Source: VXYK01 sp965214565 (lineage in GTDB: Bacteria; Actinomycetota; Acidimicrobiia; Acidimicrobiales; Aldehydirespiratoraceae). Taken from it: 64,000 nt of DNA. The notes under the pieces were generated by a model. It was given only the letters and a program-made list of their open reading frames with translations. It did not search any database and was not told the origin of the DNA. The position numbers and the translations under genes were made by a program. The stretch lies in NCBI GenBank assembly GCA_965214565.1, contig OZ243951.1, positions 1,736,001 through 1,800,000 on the forward strand, given 5' to 3'. The first letter of the stretch is position 1. Every line of letters begins with the position of its first letter. Below, piece after piece: positions 26,192 through 34,944 of this stretch.

Positions 26192-26661
26192 CAGCTTTGA
26201 CCTTGTTCGGCTTGCCCACGCGCCACAGCATGGGCGATCTCCAACGGTTGCGGTTTCTGCGCTTCATGAGGATGCACAGGACCCGCGTAGACCTTCAGTT
26301 TCTTGATCTGTGCACGACCGAGCCGAGTCTTGGGGATCATCCCCCTAATCGTGTCGAGCACCGCCTGCTCGGGCTTGCGGGCGAGTTTGTGCCCATAGGT
26401 TTCGGCCTTGATCCCACCGGGGTAGCCCGAGTGGGCGTACAGGACCTTCTTGTCGGCTTTGCCGCCGGTCAACACGACCTTGTCGGCGTTGACGATGATG
26501 ACATGGTCCCCCGTGTCGAGGTGGGGGGTGTAGATGGCCTTGTGCTTGCCGCGCAGGATGTTGGCGACTTCGGTCGCGAGCCGACCGAGGACCAGACCTT
26601 GGGCATCGACGACATGCCAACTGCGTTCGATCTCGCCAGCTTTGACTGCGGTGGTGGACAC
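26191..26661 (-). CDS. rplM: 50S ribosomal protein L13
   Basis: 156 residues from the GTG at 26661, which has GGAG seven bases upstream. The frame is open to 26751 but the extra 30 residues are not L13-like. Conserved blocks: RSWHVVDAQGLVLGRLA, RGKHKAIYTPHLDTGD and GMIPKTRLGR. Paired with rpsI in the standard L13-S9 unit. Confidence 0.95.
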   Translation of the reverse strand: MSTTAVKAGEIERSWHVVDAQGLVLGRLATEVANILRGKHKAIYTPHLDTGDHVIIVNADKVVLTGGKADKKVLYAHSGYPGGIKAETYGHKLARKPEQAVLDTIRGMIPKTRLGRAQIKKLKVYAGPVHPHEAQKPQPLEIAHAVARGQAEQGQS

Positions 26662-26760
26662 GGAACTCTCCGAGAGAAATACGGGACTGTATGAGGCTAC
26701 GGCCCCGAGGTTCAAACGACACATCTCGAGGGCTGACTTCTGCGGATTCACAGGCGCTGC

Positions 26761-27567
26761 TCAGTCGTAGTGGGCACGCCAGAGCACGAGCCCGCGACTG
26801 GGAGCGGGGCTCGGGGCGGACTCCCGGCTCAACTCCCGCAGCACCACGGCTATATCGGCGACGTCACGGCGGCCGCGGCCGATCTCGACACACATGCCTA
26901 CCAGGCTTCGCACCATCTGATGAGTGAACGCACCAGCCGTGATCTCGAAGATGACAATGTCGTCGGAAACAGTGTCGCCGGATCGGTGCCAATGCGCTTG
27001 GCGAACTGTGCGCACGAACGTCTGTTGCGGCTTGCTCTTGTTGCGCTTCGAGAAGGAAGTGAAATCATGGGTGCCGACAATCTGATCGCTGGCCCGCTGC
27101 ATCGCCTCGATGTCGAGTTGGTCGCGTACATGCCAGGTGAAATGCCTGGTGAGCGGATCGATTACAGCCCGGTTGAGGATGTGGTAGCGGTAGCTGCGCC
27201 CGGTGCAACTGAAGCGGGCGTCGAACGTTGGCGCTGTCGCCTCGATCCCGTCGACCGCGACCGTCGGCCCCAACATGCGATTGAGGGCCCGGCTCAACGC
27301 GGTCGGCTCGAAATGCGACTCGTCGGCGTCGAACGACACGACCTGACCACGAGCATGGACCCCGGCGTCGGTGCGTCCAGCTCCGGTGATGGAGACCGGG
27401 TGACGCAGTACCTGTGACAACGTGTCCTCAAGTGCCTGTTGCACAGTGTCCACGCCGGGGTTGCGGGCAAAACCGTGAAACGATGTGCCGTCGTAAGCAA
27501 CCTCCATCCGCACCCGGACGAACCCGGCCAGCGGGGGAGCCACCGACGGTGCAACCCCCTCAGGCAT
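26761..27567 (-). CDS. truA: tRNA pseudouridine(38-40) synthase
   Basis: 268 residues. VAYDGTSFHGFARNPGVDTV and the catalytic Asp in GAGRTDAGVHARGQV are clear, as is AGAFTHQMVRSLVG near the C-terminus. Modifies U38-U40 in tRNA anticodon stems. Follows rplQ closely in the alpha operon, a common arrangement. The first ~18 residues before VRVRMEVAYDG may be over-extended. Confidence 0.95.
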   Translation of the reverse strand: MPEGVAPSVAPPLAGFVRVRMEVAYDGTSFHGFARNPGVDTVQQALEDTLSQVLRHPVSITGAGRTDAGVHARGQVVSFDADESHFEPTALSRALNRMLGPTVAVDGIEATAPTFDARFSCTGRSYRYHILNRAVIDPLTRHFTWHVRDQLDIEAMQRASDQIVGTHDFTSFSKRNKSKPQQTFVRTVRQAHWHRSGDTVSDDIVIFEITAGAFTHQMVRSLVGMCVEIGRGRRDVADIAVVLRELSRESAPSPAPSRGLVLWRAHYD

Positions 27568-27588
27568 CTCCCGTCAACTTGTTGTCGC

Positions 27589-27942
27589 TCAGACCAGTTC
27601 GATCCGAGCCATCGGGGCGTTGTCGCCTGACCGATTCTCGAGCTTGATGATCCGCGTGTAACCGCCCGGGCGATCCTCGTAGCGGGGCCCGATCTCATCG
27701 AAGAGCTTCGAGGCCATCTCCCGGTCGCCCAAGAATCTGACGACCTGACGGTGATTGTGAACTCCGCCGGCCTTGGCCTTTGTGATCATCTTCTCGGCGA
27801 TGGGGCGCATAGCCTTCGCCTTTGCCTGCGTCGTGGTGATTCCTTCAGCAGCGATGAGCGACGACACCAGGTTGGCCATCATCAGCTTCTGATGCTGTGA
27901 ACTACCGCCGAAACGACGTCCCTTGCGTGGTCTGCCTGGCAT
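27589..27942 (-). CDS. rplQ: 50S ribosomal protein L17
   Basis: 117 residues; begins MPGRPRKGRRFGGSSQHQK and ends PMARIELV, both typical. It lies 3 bp after the rpoA stop and is coupled to it. Confidence 0.97.
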   Translation of the reverse strand: MPGRPRKGRRFGGSSQHQKLMMANLVSSLIAAEGITTTQAKAKAMRPIAEKMITKAKAGGVHNHRQVVRFLGDREMASKLFDEIGPRYEDRPGGYTRIIKLENRSGDNAPMARIELV

Positions 27943-27945
27943 CGT

Positions 27946-28884
27946 TCAGCCTTGGCTCAGGAGCGAGAGACCTCGCTCATCAAGCTTGAACAGCACCTCA
28001 TCGAGGCTTTTCTGCCCGAAGTTGGTGATAGCCAACAGATCCATCTCGGACTTTTGCAACAGCTCGCCGACAGTGTTGACCTGCGCTCGCTTGAGGCAGT
28101 TTCGGGGGCGCTCAGACAGTTCGAGAGCGTCGATCGAAAGATCCATGTCGGGCCCACCGGTCGCCACCTGAATGGCCTCACCAAGTTGTAGACCCTGCGG
28201 CTCGTCGCTCATCTCCTCGATGAGTTGAACCAAGGCACGCAGCGTCCCGCCGGCTGAAGCAAGAGCCTCTCGTGGTGAGATAGAACCGTCGGTCTCGATC
28301 TCAAGAATGAGCCGATCGAAGTCGGTGGACTGCTCAACGCGGGTCGGCTCAACCAGAAATGCGACACGTCGCACTGGCGAGTAGATCGAATCGACCGGAA
28401 TCACACCGATCGTGGTGCTGGTGCTGTTGCGGTCAGCCGACACATAGCCGCGGCCCCTCTGCACGGTGATGTCGAGAGCCAGACGGCCCTTCTCGTTGAC
28501 GTTGGCCAACTGCAGAGCGCCGTTCAGCACTTCCACGTCGGGATGAGGCGCGATGTCGGCGGCGGTCACCAGAGTCGGTCCGCGAGAATCGAGCCGCAGA
28601 GTCACCGGTTCGGTGCTGTGAACCTCAAGAACCAGGTCCTTGAGGTTCAGAATGATGTCGGTCACGTCCTCGGCCACACCGGTGATGGTGTCGAACTCGT
28701 GGAGGGCGTCATCGAATCGAACCTGAGTCACCGCTGCGCCGGGGATCGACGAGAGCAGTGTGCGGCGGATCGAATTACCGATCGTGTGACCGAATCCGGG
28801 TTCCAGAGGACCGATGGCGAACCTCTGAAGGTTGCCTTCGGCCTCGTCAATGGACTCGACGGTTGGGCGCTGAATGACGAGCAT
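27946..28884 (-). CDS. rpoA: RNA polymerase alpha subunit
   Basis: 312 residues. N-terminal dimerisation domain (EPGFGHTIGNSIRRTLLSSI), linker, and the C-terminal domain that contacts UP elements and activators (LSERPRNCLKRAQVNTVGEL, LLAITNFGQKSLDEVLFKL). Starts 13 bp after rpsD in the alpha operon. Confidence 0.98.
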   Translation of the reverse strand: MLVIQRPTVESIDEAEGNLQRFAIGPLEPGFGHTIGNSIRRTLLSSIPGAAVTQVRFDDALHEFDTITGVAEDVTDIILNLKDLVLEVHSTEPVTLRLDSRGPTLVTAADIAPHPDVEVLNGALQLANVNEKGRLALDITVQRGRGYVSADRNSTSTTIGVIPVDSIYSPVRRVAFLVEPTRVEQSTDFDRLILEIETDGSISPREALASAGGTLRALVQLIEEMSDEPQGLQLGEAIQVATGGPDMDLSIDALELSERPRNCLKRAQVNTVGELLQKSEMDLLAITNFGQKSLDEVLFKLDERGLSLLSQG

Positions 28885-28896
28885 CGGGTACCTCGA

Positions 28897-29511
28897 CTAC
28901 TTGGAGTAGAGCTCGACGATGAGCTGTTCGCGTACGGGGACATCGATCTGCTCCCGAAGCGGGAGTTCACGAACTGTTATCTGGAACTCTCCGCTCGGGT
29001 CCAGCCACACCGGGGGGGTGCGGTCCAAGACGTCGGAGTTCCATTGGACGACAGTGAAGCTCCGCGCCTTGGAGCGAAGTTCGACCACGTCTCCCTTGCG
29101 CACTCGGTAGCTGGGGATGGTGACCCGGCTGCCGTTGACGTCGACGTGTCCGTGATTGACGAACTGGCGGGACTGGGGACGTGTGGCGCCCCAGCCTGCG
29201 CGGTAGATCACGTTGTCGAGCCGGAGCTCCAAGAAGCGCAGCATGTTGTCGCCGGTGACACCCTGGCGCCGGTTTGCTTCAGCGAAGATGTTGCGGAACT
29301 GACGCTCCGTCAGGCCGTAGGTGTGGCGAGCCTTCTGCTTCTCCTGAAGCTGCAGCAGGTACTCAGAAACGTTGCCCCGACGGCGGGAGCGGCCATGTTC
29401 GCCGGGAGGGTAGGGGCGCCTGTCCAGAGCGATGGTCTCACCCTTGGTGCCCCAGATGTTGGTGCCCAGACGACGCGAGACGCGTGCTTTAGGGCCGGTA
29501 TAACGTGACAT
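28897..29511 (-). CDS. rpsD: 30S ribosomal protein S4
   Basis: 204 residues, with the S4 RNA-binding domain (LELRLDNVIYRAGWGATRPQ, FVNHGHVDVNGSRVTIPSY). No N-terminal zinc cysteines, so this is the C-minus form. Assembly-initiating 16S-binding protein. Confidence 0.97.
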   Translation of the reverse strand: MSRYTGPKARVSRRLGTNIWGTKGETIALDRRPYPPGEHGRSRRRGNVSEYLLQLQEKQKARHTYGLTERQFRNIFAEANRRQGVTGDNMLRFLELRLDNVIYRAGWGATRPQSRQFVNHGHVDVNGSRVTIPSYRVRKGDVVELRSKARSFTVVQWNSDVLDRTPPVWLDPSGEFQITVRELPLREQIDVPVREQLIVELYSK

Positions 29512-29514
29512 GGC

Positions 29515-29913
29515 TCAAGCCCTCCGCCGCTTGACGAGGCGGCAACCGTTGTGGGGGATCGGGGTGACATCCTTGATGCCGGTGACTTCAATCCCGGCAT
29601 TCTGGATCGAACGGATCGCGGTCTCGCGGCCGGAACCAGGACCTTTGACCTGAACGTCAACCTTGCGCACTCCATGCTCCATAGCCCGCTGGGCTGCTTG
29701 CTCGGCAGCGAGTTGAGCAGCGAAAGGGGTTGACTTGCGAGAGCCGGTGAAGCCCACGTTGCCCGCAGACGCCCAGGCGATGACGTCGCCGCGCTGATCG
29801 CTGATGGCAATGATCGTGTTGTTGAAAGAACTCTTGATGTGCGCCACGCCGTGAGTGACGTTCTTGCGCTCTCGTTTGCGGGGCCGGCGCCCACGCGCCC
29901 CTTCGGTAGCCAT
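29515..29913 (-). CDS. rpsK: 30S ribosomal protein S11
   Basis: 132 residues; NVTHGVAHIKSSFNNTIIAI, the KSTPFAAQLAAEQAA block and the C-terminal DVTPIPHNGCRLVKRRRA are canonical. Start overlaps the rpsM stop by one base. Confidence 0.97.
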   Translation of the reverse strand: MATEGARGRRPRKRERKNVTHGVAHIKSSFNNTIIAISDQRGDVIAWASAGNVGFTGSRKSTPFAAQLAAEQAAQRAMEHGVRKVDVQVKGPGSGRETAIRSIQNAGIEVTGIKDVTPIPHNGCRLVKRRRA

Positions 29914-30290
29914 TACTTCTTGACCTTCTTCTTGCCGGCAATAGTCTTCTTGGGACCCTTGCGTGTGCGAGCATTGGTGTGGGTGCGCTGACCACGGACC
30001 GGCAGACCCCGCCGATGGCGCAAACCCTGATAGCAGCCGATCTCCATCTTGCGTTTGATGTCCTGGCTGACCTCACGGCGGAGATCACCCTCGACGCGGA
30101 GGTCGGAGTCAATGTAGCTGCGGATCTTGGCGACTTCGTCGTCGGTCAGATCACGAACCCGGGTGGCCGAATCGATGCCGGTGGCCTCACACACCACGAG
30201 GGCCTTGGAGCGGCCGATGCCGTATATGTAGGTGAGCGAGGTGCCCACCTGTTTCTCTCTGGGAATATCGACGCCGCTGATGCGTGCCAT
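29913..30290 (-). CDS. rpsM: 30S ribosomal protein S13
   Basis: 125 residues; ARISGVDIPREKQV at the start, YIYGIGRSKA, and RGLPVRGQRTHTNARTRKGP near the end, the tail that touches tRNA. Located between rpmJ and rpsK. Confidence 0.97.
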   Translation of the reverse strand: MARISGVDIPREKQVGTSLTYIYGIGRSKALVVCEATGIDSATRVRDLTDDEVAKIRSYIDSDLRVEGDLRREVSQDIKRKMEIGCYQGLRHRRGLPVRGQRTHTNARTRKGPKKTIAGKKKVKK

Positions 30291-30291
30291 C

Positions 30292-30405
30292 TCAGCCCTG
30301 CCTCTGCTTGTGACGCGGGTTGTCGCAGATCACCATGACGCGGCGGCGACGTTTGATCACCTTGCACTTGTCACAGATTTTCTTGACGCTGGTTCGAACT
30401 TTCAT
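30292..30405 (-). CDS. rpmJ: 50S ribosomal protein L36
   Basis: 37 residues, MKVRTSVKKICDKCKVIKRR through to NPRHKQRQG. The zinc-binding C-x2-C-x12-C-x4-H set is present (C-plus form). Found by reading the gap between infA and rpsM. Confidence 0.95.
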   Translation of the reverse strand: MKVRTSVKKICDKCKVIKRRRRVMVICDNPRHKQRQG

Positions 30406-30452
30406 TTCACTCCCGACCGCACTTGCGGTCGCTGGCCGACCGAAGCCGGGTG

Positions 30453-30677
30453 CTACTTGTAGCGGTAGGTAATACGACCCCGTTGCAGGTCGTATGGGGT
30501 TAACTCCACCTGGACTCGGTCCCCGGGAAGTATACGGATGTAGTGCATTCGCATCTTTCCGCTGATGTGTGCGAGCACCTTGTGGCCGTTCTCCAGATCA
30601 ACCCGGAACATGGCGTTCGGGAGTGACTCGATGACGGTTCCCTCAAGAACGATCGCATCTTCCTTAGGCTTCGGCAG
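30453..30677 (-). CDS. infA: Translation initiation factor IF-1, probable CTG start
   Basis: 74 residues of S1/OB fold from CTG 30677: PKPKEDAIVLEGTVIE through to YDLQRGRITYRYK. A perfect AGGAGG (30685-30690) lies seven bases upstream of this CTG. The only upstream alternative, ATG 30698, would place AGGAGG inside the coding region and add seven non-conserved residues (MRPGGST). The length from CTG matches family IF-1 (72-73 residues). IF-1 occupies the ribosomal A site during initiation. Confidence 0.85.
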   Translation of the reverse strand: MPKPKEDAIVLEGTVIESLPNAMFRVDLENGHKVLAHISGKMRMHYIRILPGDRVQVELTPYDLQRGRITYRYK

Positions 30678-30820
30678 GGTGGAACCTCCTGGACGCATTC
30701 AAGCCCTGTTGCTTGCACGCGGAAAGACCCGGTTGCCCAGGCCAGAGATCAACGTTACCGGACTCACCGAAGGTGACCAACCTGCAAAGACGCACACATG
30801 ATTTCATTGGTTGCGTGGTT

Positions 30821-31393
30821 TCATTGGTTGCGTGCGGTGATCGCCGCGTCGATGCGGGCAAACACTTCGTCTTCGGTTCCCCCGCCGTCGATGGTGGTGA
30901 GCAGATCACGCGAGCTGAACCAGTCGAGCAGCGGAGCCGTCTCCCTCTCATACAGCTCCAGTCGTCGCTGGATCGCTTCGGGGGTGTCGTCTTCTCTGCG
31001 GCGATCCAGCATTCGCTGGGTGACGGTCTCGATCGGCACATCGAGGTTCACCGCGATGCGCAGTCCATGCCCGAGGTCAGAGAGAATGCGCTCGAGAGCG
31101 TTCGCCTGTTCCACGGTGCGTGGGAAGCCGTCGAGCAGCACACCCCGCTCGACAATGTCGCGATGACTGAAGCGCTGCGCGACGATCCCGTTGATTATCT
31201 CGTCGGAGACTAGACCCCCGGCCTCCATGATCTGCGACGCCTGACGGCCCAGTTCGGTACCCTGCGCAACTGCGGAGCGCAGCATGTCGCCGGTACTGAC
31301 ATGAATGCAACCGTGTGCCTCGCAGATCCGTAGCGACTGCGTGCCCTTCCCCGATCCCTGGCGACCGAGGATCACCATTCTGAGAGTCGACAT
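30821..31393 (-). CDS. adk: Adenylate kinase (short-LID type)
   Basis: 190 residues. The P-loop is ILGRQGSGKGTQ, with Arg-Gln where Pro-Pro is usual but the G-x-G-K-G-T core intact. LLDGFPRT and RREDDTPEAIQRRLELY (short LID) follow, the latter as in other actinobacteria. Interconverts ATP, AMP and ADP. It follows secY by one base. The methionine aminopeptidase gene often found next to it is missing. Confidence 0.95.
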   Translation of the reverse strand: MSTLRMVILGRQGSGKGTQSLRICEAHGCIHVSTGDMLRSAVAQGTELGRQASQIMEAGGLVSDEIINGIVAQRFSHRDIVERGVLLDGFPRTVEQANALERILSDLGHGLRIAVNLDVPIETVTQRMLDRRREDDTPEAIQRRLELYERETAPLLDWFSSRDLLTTIDGGGTEDEVFARIDAAITARNQ

Positions 31394-32722
31394 CTACTGA
31401 AGGAACCCTTCGTAGTTGCGCATCGTCAACTGGCTGTCGATCTGCTTCATCGTTTCTAGCGCCACGCCCGAGGCGATCAACAGTGAGATCCCACCGAAGG
31501 CAAAGCCACCGGCGCCTGCGGCAGTGCCGGTAGCGGTCGGATCGCTGTCGAGGGTGATCTTGATGAGTATCGAGGGGATGAGCGCCACCCCGGCGATGAA
31601 CAGAGCTCCTGGGAACGTGATCCGGTTCAAGATCCGAGCCAGGTAGCGCTCAGTCTGAGGGCCGGGGCGAATTCCGGGAATGAAACCGCCCTGTTTGCGG
31701 ATGGTGTCCGCCTGCTTGGCGGGATCGAAAGTGATCGCCGTGTAGAAGTAGGAGAACCCCACGATCATCAGACCGAAGAACACCAGATAGGTGATCGCGG
31801 TCGGCTCGGCGAGGTTGTTGTCGACCCAACCCTGGATGCTCCCGCCGATTCCGTCGCTGGGCAGTGCCACGGCTATGAGCGTGGGGACATACAGCACTGA
31901 ACTGGCGAAGATGATGGGGATCACGCCAGACTGGTTGACCTTCAGAGGGATGTAGGTGGACTGCCCGCCGTACATGCGGCGACCCACCACCCGCTTTGCG
32001 AACTGGACCGGTATCCGACGCTGCCCCTGCTCGACGAACACGATGCAGACGAGCAGCCCGACCGCGACCACGATCAACCCGGCGAGGGCGATGTTGCCGT
32101 TCTCGGCTTTGACGGTTGCGCCCTGAGCGGGCAGGGTCGAAACCACGCTGGTGAAGATCAGTATCGACATGCCGTTGCCGACGCCCCGTTGAGTTATCAG
32201 TTCCCCCATCCACATCAACAGTGCGGTACCGCTGGTGAGTGTGAGCACGACCACGAACACGGTCCAAGCGTTGAACTTGGGCAGGAGGTCCACAGTGACT
32301 CCCAGACCACCGTTGTGGAACAGGAAGGCGAAGCTGGTTGATTGGACGACTGCAATGGAAACGGTCAGGTACCGGGTCCACTGGGTTATCTTGCGCTGAC
32401 CCACTGCGCCCTGCTGTTGCCACTGCTCGATCTTGGGAATGACCACACCGAGGATCTGCATGATGATCGACGACGTGATGTAGGGCATGATCCCCAAAGC
32501 GAAGATCGCGAACTGGGTGAGAGCGCCGCCCGAGAAGAGTTGCATGTAGGCCAGGATCCCGCCGCTGTTGGCATTGTCGCGCAGCGTCTGCACCGCTTCG
32601 ATGTCGACACCGGGTGCCGGAATGAACGACCCCAGGCGGTAGAGCGCAATCATCGACAGCGTGAAGAGAATCTTCACCCGCAGGTCTGCGACCCGGAAAA
32701 TGTTCAGAACCCGTGAAAGCAC
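31394..32722 (-). CDS. secY: Protein translocase subunit SecY
   Basis: 442 residues with ten hydrophobic helices. KILFTLSMIALYRLGSFIP leads, the plug-domain region holds NSGGILAYMQLFSGGALTQF, and the cytoplasmic loop GGFIPGIRPGPQTERYL contacts SecA and ribosome. It forms the SecYE channel; SecE is encoded at 61.9 kb. Confidence 0.97.
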   Translation of the reverse strand: MLSRVLNIFRVADLRVKILFTLSMIALYRLGSFIPAPGVDIEAVQTLRDNANSGGILAYMQLFSGGALTQFAIFALGIMPYITSSIIMQILGVVIPKIEQWQQQGAVGQRKITQWTRYLTVSIAVVQSTSFAFLFHNGGLGVTVDLLPKFNAWTVFVVVLTLTSGTALLMWMGELITQRGVGNGMSILIFTSVVSTLPAQGATVKAENGNIALAGLIVVAVGLLVCIVFVEQGQRRIPVQFAKRVVGRRMYGGQSTYIPLKVNQSGVIPIIFASSVLYVPTLIAVALPSDGIGGSIQGWVDNNLAEPTAITYLVFFGLMIVGFSYFYTAITFDPAKQADTIRKQGGFIPGIRPGPQTERYLARILNRITFPGALFIAGVALIPSILIKITLDSDPTATGTAAGAGGFAFGGISLLIASGVALETMKQIDSQLTMRNYEGFLQ

Positions 32723-32740
32723 GGCGATCCCCCCAAAGGG

Positions 32741-33235
32741 TTAGCGGTTTGTGTGTTGACTGAAACTACCGTGCGGGGGACGGCGGTCGCCCCAGGGCAG
32801 TGCCAATTTCTCAACACTACCGCCGGCAGCGGTGATGGCCGATTCAGCGGACGCGGAGAAAGCGTGAGCCTTCACGTTGAGCGCCCGCGAGATCTCACCA
32901 CGCCCCAGGATCTTGATCAGGGCGCCCTTGTGGACTAGGCCCTTCTCGAGGAGCGACTCGGGTGACACGTCGGTGAGACCCGACTGTTCGAGTGTGTCGA
33001 GGTTGATCGCCTGATACTCGACCCTGAACGGGTTCGTGAACCCGCGGAGTTTTGGGACGCGTTGCAACAGGGGCATCTGGCCGCCCTCGAACCCGACAGG
33101 GACTTTGCTGCGGGCTCGTTGCCCCTTGTGCCCGCGACCCGCGGTCTTCCCGGCCTTCCCGCCGATGCCGCGCGCCTTGCGCTTGGGGCGCCTGTTGGAG
33201 CCTTCTGGGGGTTTCAGATCGTGGAGTCTGATCAC
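32741..33235 (-). CDS. rplO: 50S ribosomal protein L15
   Basis: 164 residues from GTG 33235 (VIRLHDLKPPEGSNRRPKRK). The start forms a GTGA overlap with the rpmD stop. The open frame extends much further upstream but that part is antiphase to rpmD and rpsE. The Gly/Lys-rich GKTAGRGHKGQRARSKV segment and the globular GALIKILGRGEISRALNVKA are typical. Confidence 0.95.
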   Translation of the reverse strand: MIRLHDLKPPEGSNRRPKRKARGIGGKAGKTAGRGHKGQRARSKVPVGFEGGQMPLLQRVPKLRGFTNPFRVEYQAINLDTLEQSGLTDVSPESLLEKGLVHKGALIKILGRGEISRALNVKAHAFSASAESAITAAGGSVEKLALPWGDRRPPHGSFSQHTNR

Positions 33236-33414
33236 GAGTCGACCTCCTCTACTTTGACTAGATGAGGGACCCGGGCAATCATGCCGCGGACCTCGGGACG
33301 GTCCTCGAGAGTGTTGCTCGCACCGATCCTGCGAAGACCGAGCGCGCGTAGCGTTCCCCGTTGCTTGGGCTTGGTTCCGATGGAGGAACGGATCTGAGTT
33401 ACCTTGAGCATCAC
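33232..33414 (-). CDS. rpmD: 50S ribosomal protein L30
   Basis: 60 residues; KVTQIRSSIGTKPKQRGTLR and the ALGLRRIG core are typical. Coupled to rpsE upstream and rplO downstream by overlaps. Confidence 0.95.
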   Translation of the reverse strand: MMLKVTQIRSSIGTKPKQRGTLRALGLRRIGASNTLEDRPEVRGMIARVPHLVKVEEVDS

Positions 33415-34031
33415 GACACCTCAGCGGGAGGGGTTGGGACGGGGCGACGCTGATTCTCCTGATAGGCGGCCCAGAGACCCGCGGGCAGGAACTCTTCAGG
33501 ATCGAGGCCGCGCAGGCGGGCGATCTCGTCGGGGCGACGGAGCCCGGCCAGCGCATTGATGGTCGCGCGCGCGATGTTGATGTTGTTGGACGAACCCAGC
33601 GACTTGCACAGAACGTCGTTGATTCCGGCTTCCTCGAGGATCGCCCGAGCCGCACCTCCGGCGATGACGCCGGTACCTGGAGCAGCAGGCTTGAGCATCA
33701 CCCGACCCGCACCCATCTCGCCGATGGTCTCATGGACGATGGTCGAACCAGCCATGGCGACACTGAACAGGTTGCGACGGGCTTCCTCGGTGCCCTTCTG
33801 GATCGCCAGGGGCACCTCCTTGGCCTTGCCGTAACCGAGTCCGACCTTGCCGGCGCCGTCGCCGATCACCACAAGAGCCGTGAAAGAGAACCTGCGCCCG
33901 CCCTTCACGACTTTGGCGACACGGTTGATATTGATCACGCGGGACTCGCGCAGCCCCTCCCCGCCGTCACGCGGGTTGTCCGGGTTGCGCTCGCGGTCAC
34001 CGGTCTGTTTGGTATTGCGTTGATTGGCCAT
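33411..34031 (-). CDS. rpsE: 30S ribosomal protein S5
   Basis: 206 residues. The double-stranded-RNA-binding part (VININRVAKVVKGGRRFSF, ALVVIGDGAGKVGLGYGKAK) and VMLKPAAPGTGVIAGGAARA are intact. The first ~30 residues are a charged extension. Confidence 0.97.
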   Translation of the reverse strand: MANQRNTKQTGDRERNPDNPRDGGEGLRESRVININRVAKVVKGGRRFSFTALVVIGDGAGKVGLGYGKAKEVPLAIQKGTEEARRNLFSVAMAGSTIVHETIGEMGAGRVMLKPAAPGTGVIAGGAARAILEEAGINDVLCKSLGSSNNINIARATINALAGLRRPDEIARLRGLDPEEFLPAGLWAAYQENQRRPVPTPPAEVS

Positions 34032-34396
34032 CAGAATTCCAGTCCTCCCTCGCGGGCTGCGTCGGCGAGCGCAGCAACCTGACCGTGGTAGCGGAAACCT
34101 CCACGATCAAACACCACTGTTTCAACGCCTGCAGCCTTTGCCCGTTCGGCGAGTAGAGCCCCGACCCTTTCGGCGGTTCGGGTGTCTGTGTTGCTACTGG
34201 GCCGTAGCTGCTGTTCGGTTGAGGCTGCCGCGGCGAGCGTGTTGCCCGCCGAATCGTCGATGATCTGGGCGGAGATGTGGCGGTTGGAACGGTGCACGGC
34301 GAGACGCGGCCGCGCGGCGGTGCCCCGCAGGGTCTTGCGGATCCGGTAGTGGCGGCGGCGGCGGTCGATTCGGCGCTTCTTGGCGGTGTAGGACAT
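34031..34396 (-). CDS. rplR: 50S ribosomal protein L18
   Basis: 121 residues from ATG 34396 (MSYTAKKRRIDRRRRHYRIR), with the start in a TAATG overlap with the rplF stop. The 5S-rRNA-binding core (RPRLAVHRSNRHISAQIID) and FDRGGFRYHGQVAALADAAR are present. Confidence 0.96.
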   Translation of the reverse strand: MSYTAKKRRIDRRRRHYRIRKTLRGTAARPRLAVHRSNRHISAQIIDDSAGNTLAAAASTEQQLRPSSNTDTRTAERVGALLAERAKAAGVETVVFDRGGFRYHGQVAALADAAREGGLEF

Positions 34397-34935
34397 TACT
34401 TGGCTGCCTTTCCGGCCTTGCGAATCACTCGTTCGTTCAGATAGCGGATGCCCTTGCCCTTGTAGGGCTCCGGTTTGCGCCACTTGCGAATATCGGCGGC
34501 CACTTGGCCGACCAACTGTTTGTCGATTCCCTTTACGAGAACCTGGGTCTGTTGGGGCACCTCGAACTCGATGCCCTCGGGGGCTTCGATGTTGACGCTG
34601 TGGCTGAACCCGAGTGCCAGTTCGAGTTTGTTCGGTCCCTTGGCGACGGCGCGGTATCCGATGCCTTGAATCTGCAGTTCCTTGCTGAACCCCTCGGTCA
34701 CGCCCAGGATCATGTTCTGGATCAAGGAGCGCGAAAGGCCGTGGAAGGACTTTGACTCACTGCTGTCGTTGGGCCGTTCGACCACGAGGGTGCCACCGTT
34801 GTGGCTGACGGTGATCCCGCCGGGGAGTGTCTGGTCAAGGGTGCCCTTGATACCGGTGACCGTGACAGTGCGCCCGCTGATCGAAACGTCTACACCGTCT
34901 GGAACGGTGATTGGTGCATTACCGACGCGACTCAT
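34396..34935 (-). CDS. rplF: 50S ribosomal protein L6
   Basis: 179 residues; MSRVGNAPITVPDGVDV at the N-terminus and the PEPYKGKGIRYLNERVIRKA signature near the C-terminus. Confidence 0.97.
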   Translation of the reverse strand: MSRVGNAPITVPDGVDVSISGRTVTVTGIKGTLDQTLPGGITVSHNGGTLVVERPNDSSESKSFHGLSRSLIQNMILGVTEGFSKELQIQGIGYRAVAKGPNKLELALGFSHSVNIEAPEGIEFEVPQQTQVLVKGIDKQLVGQVAADIRKWRKPEPYKGKGIRYLNERVIRKAGKAAK

Positions 34936-34944
34936 AGTTCCACC

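Noticed and set aside
33236..33655. Long N-terminal extension of L15
   Set aside because: It is antiphase to rpmD and rpsE; the GTG at 33235 overlapping the rpmD stop gives a normal L15.
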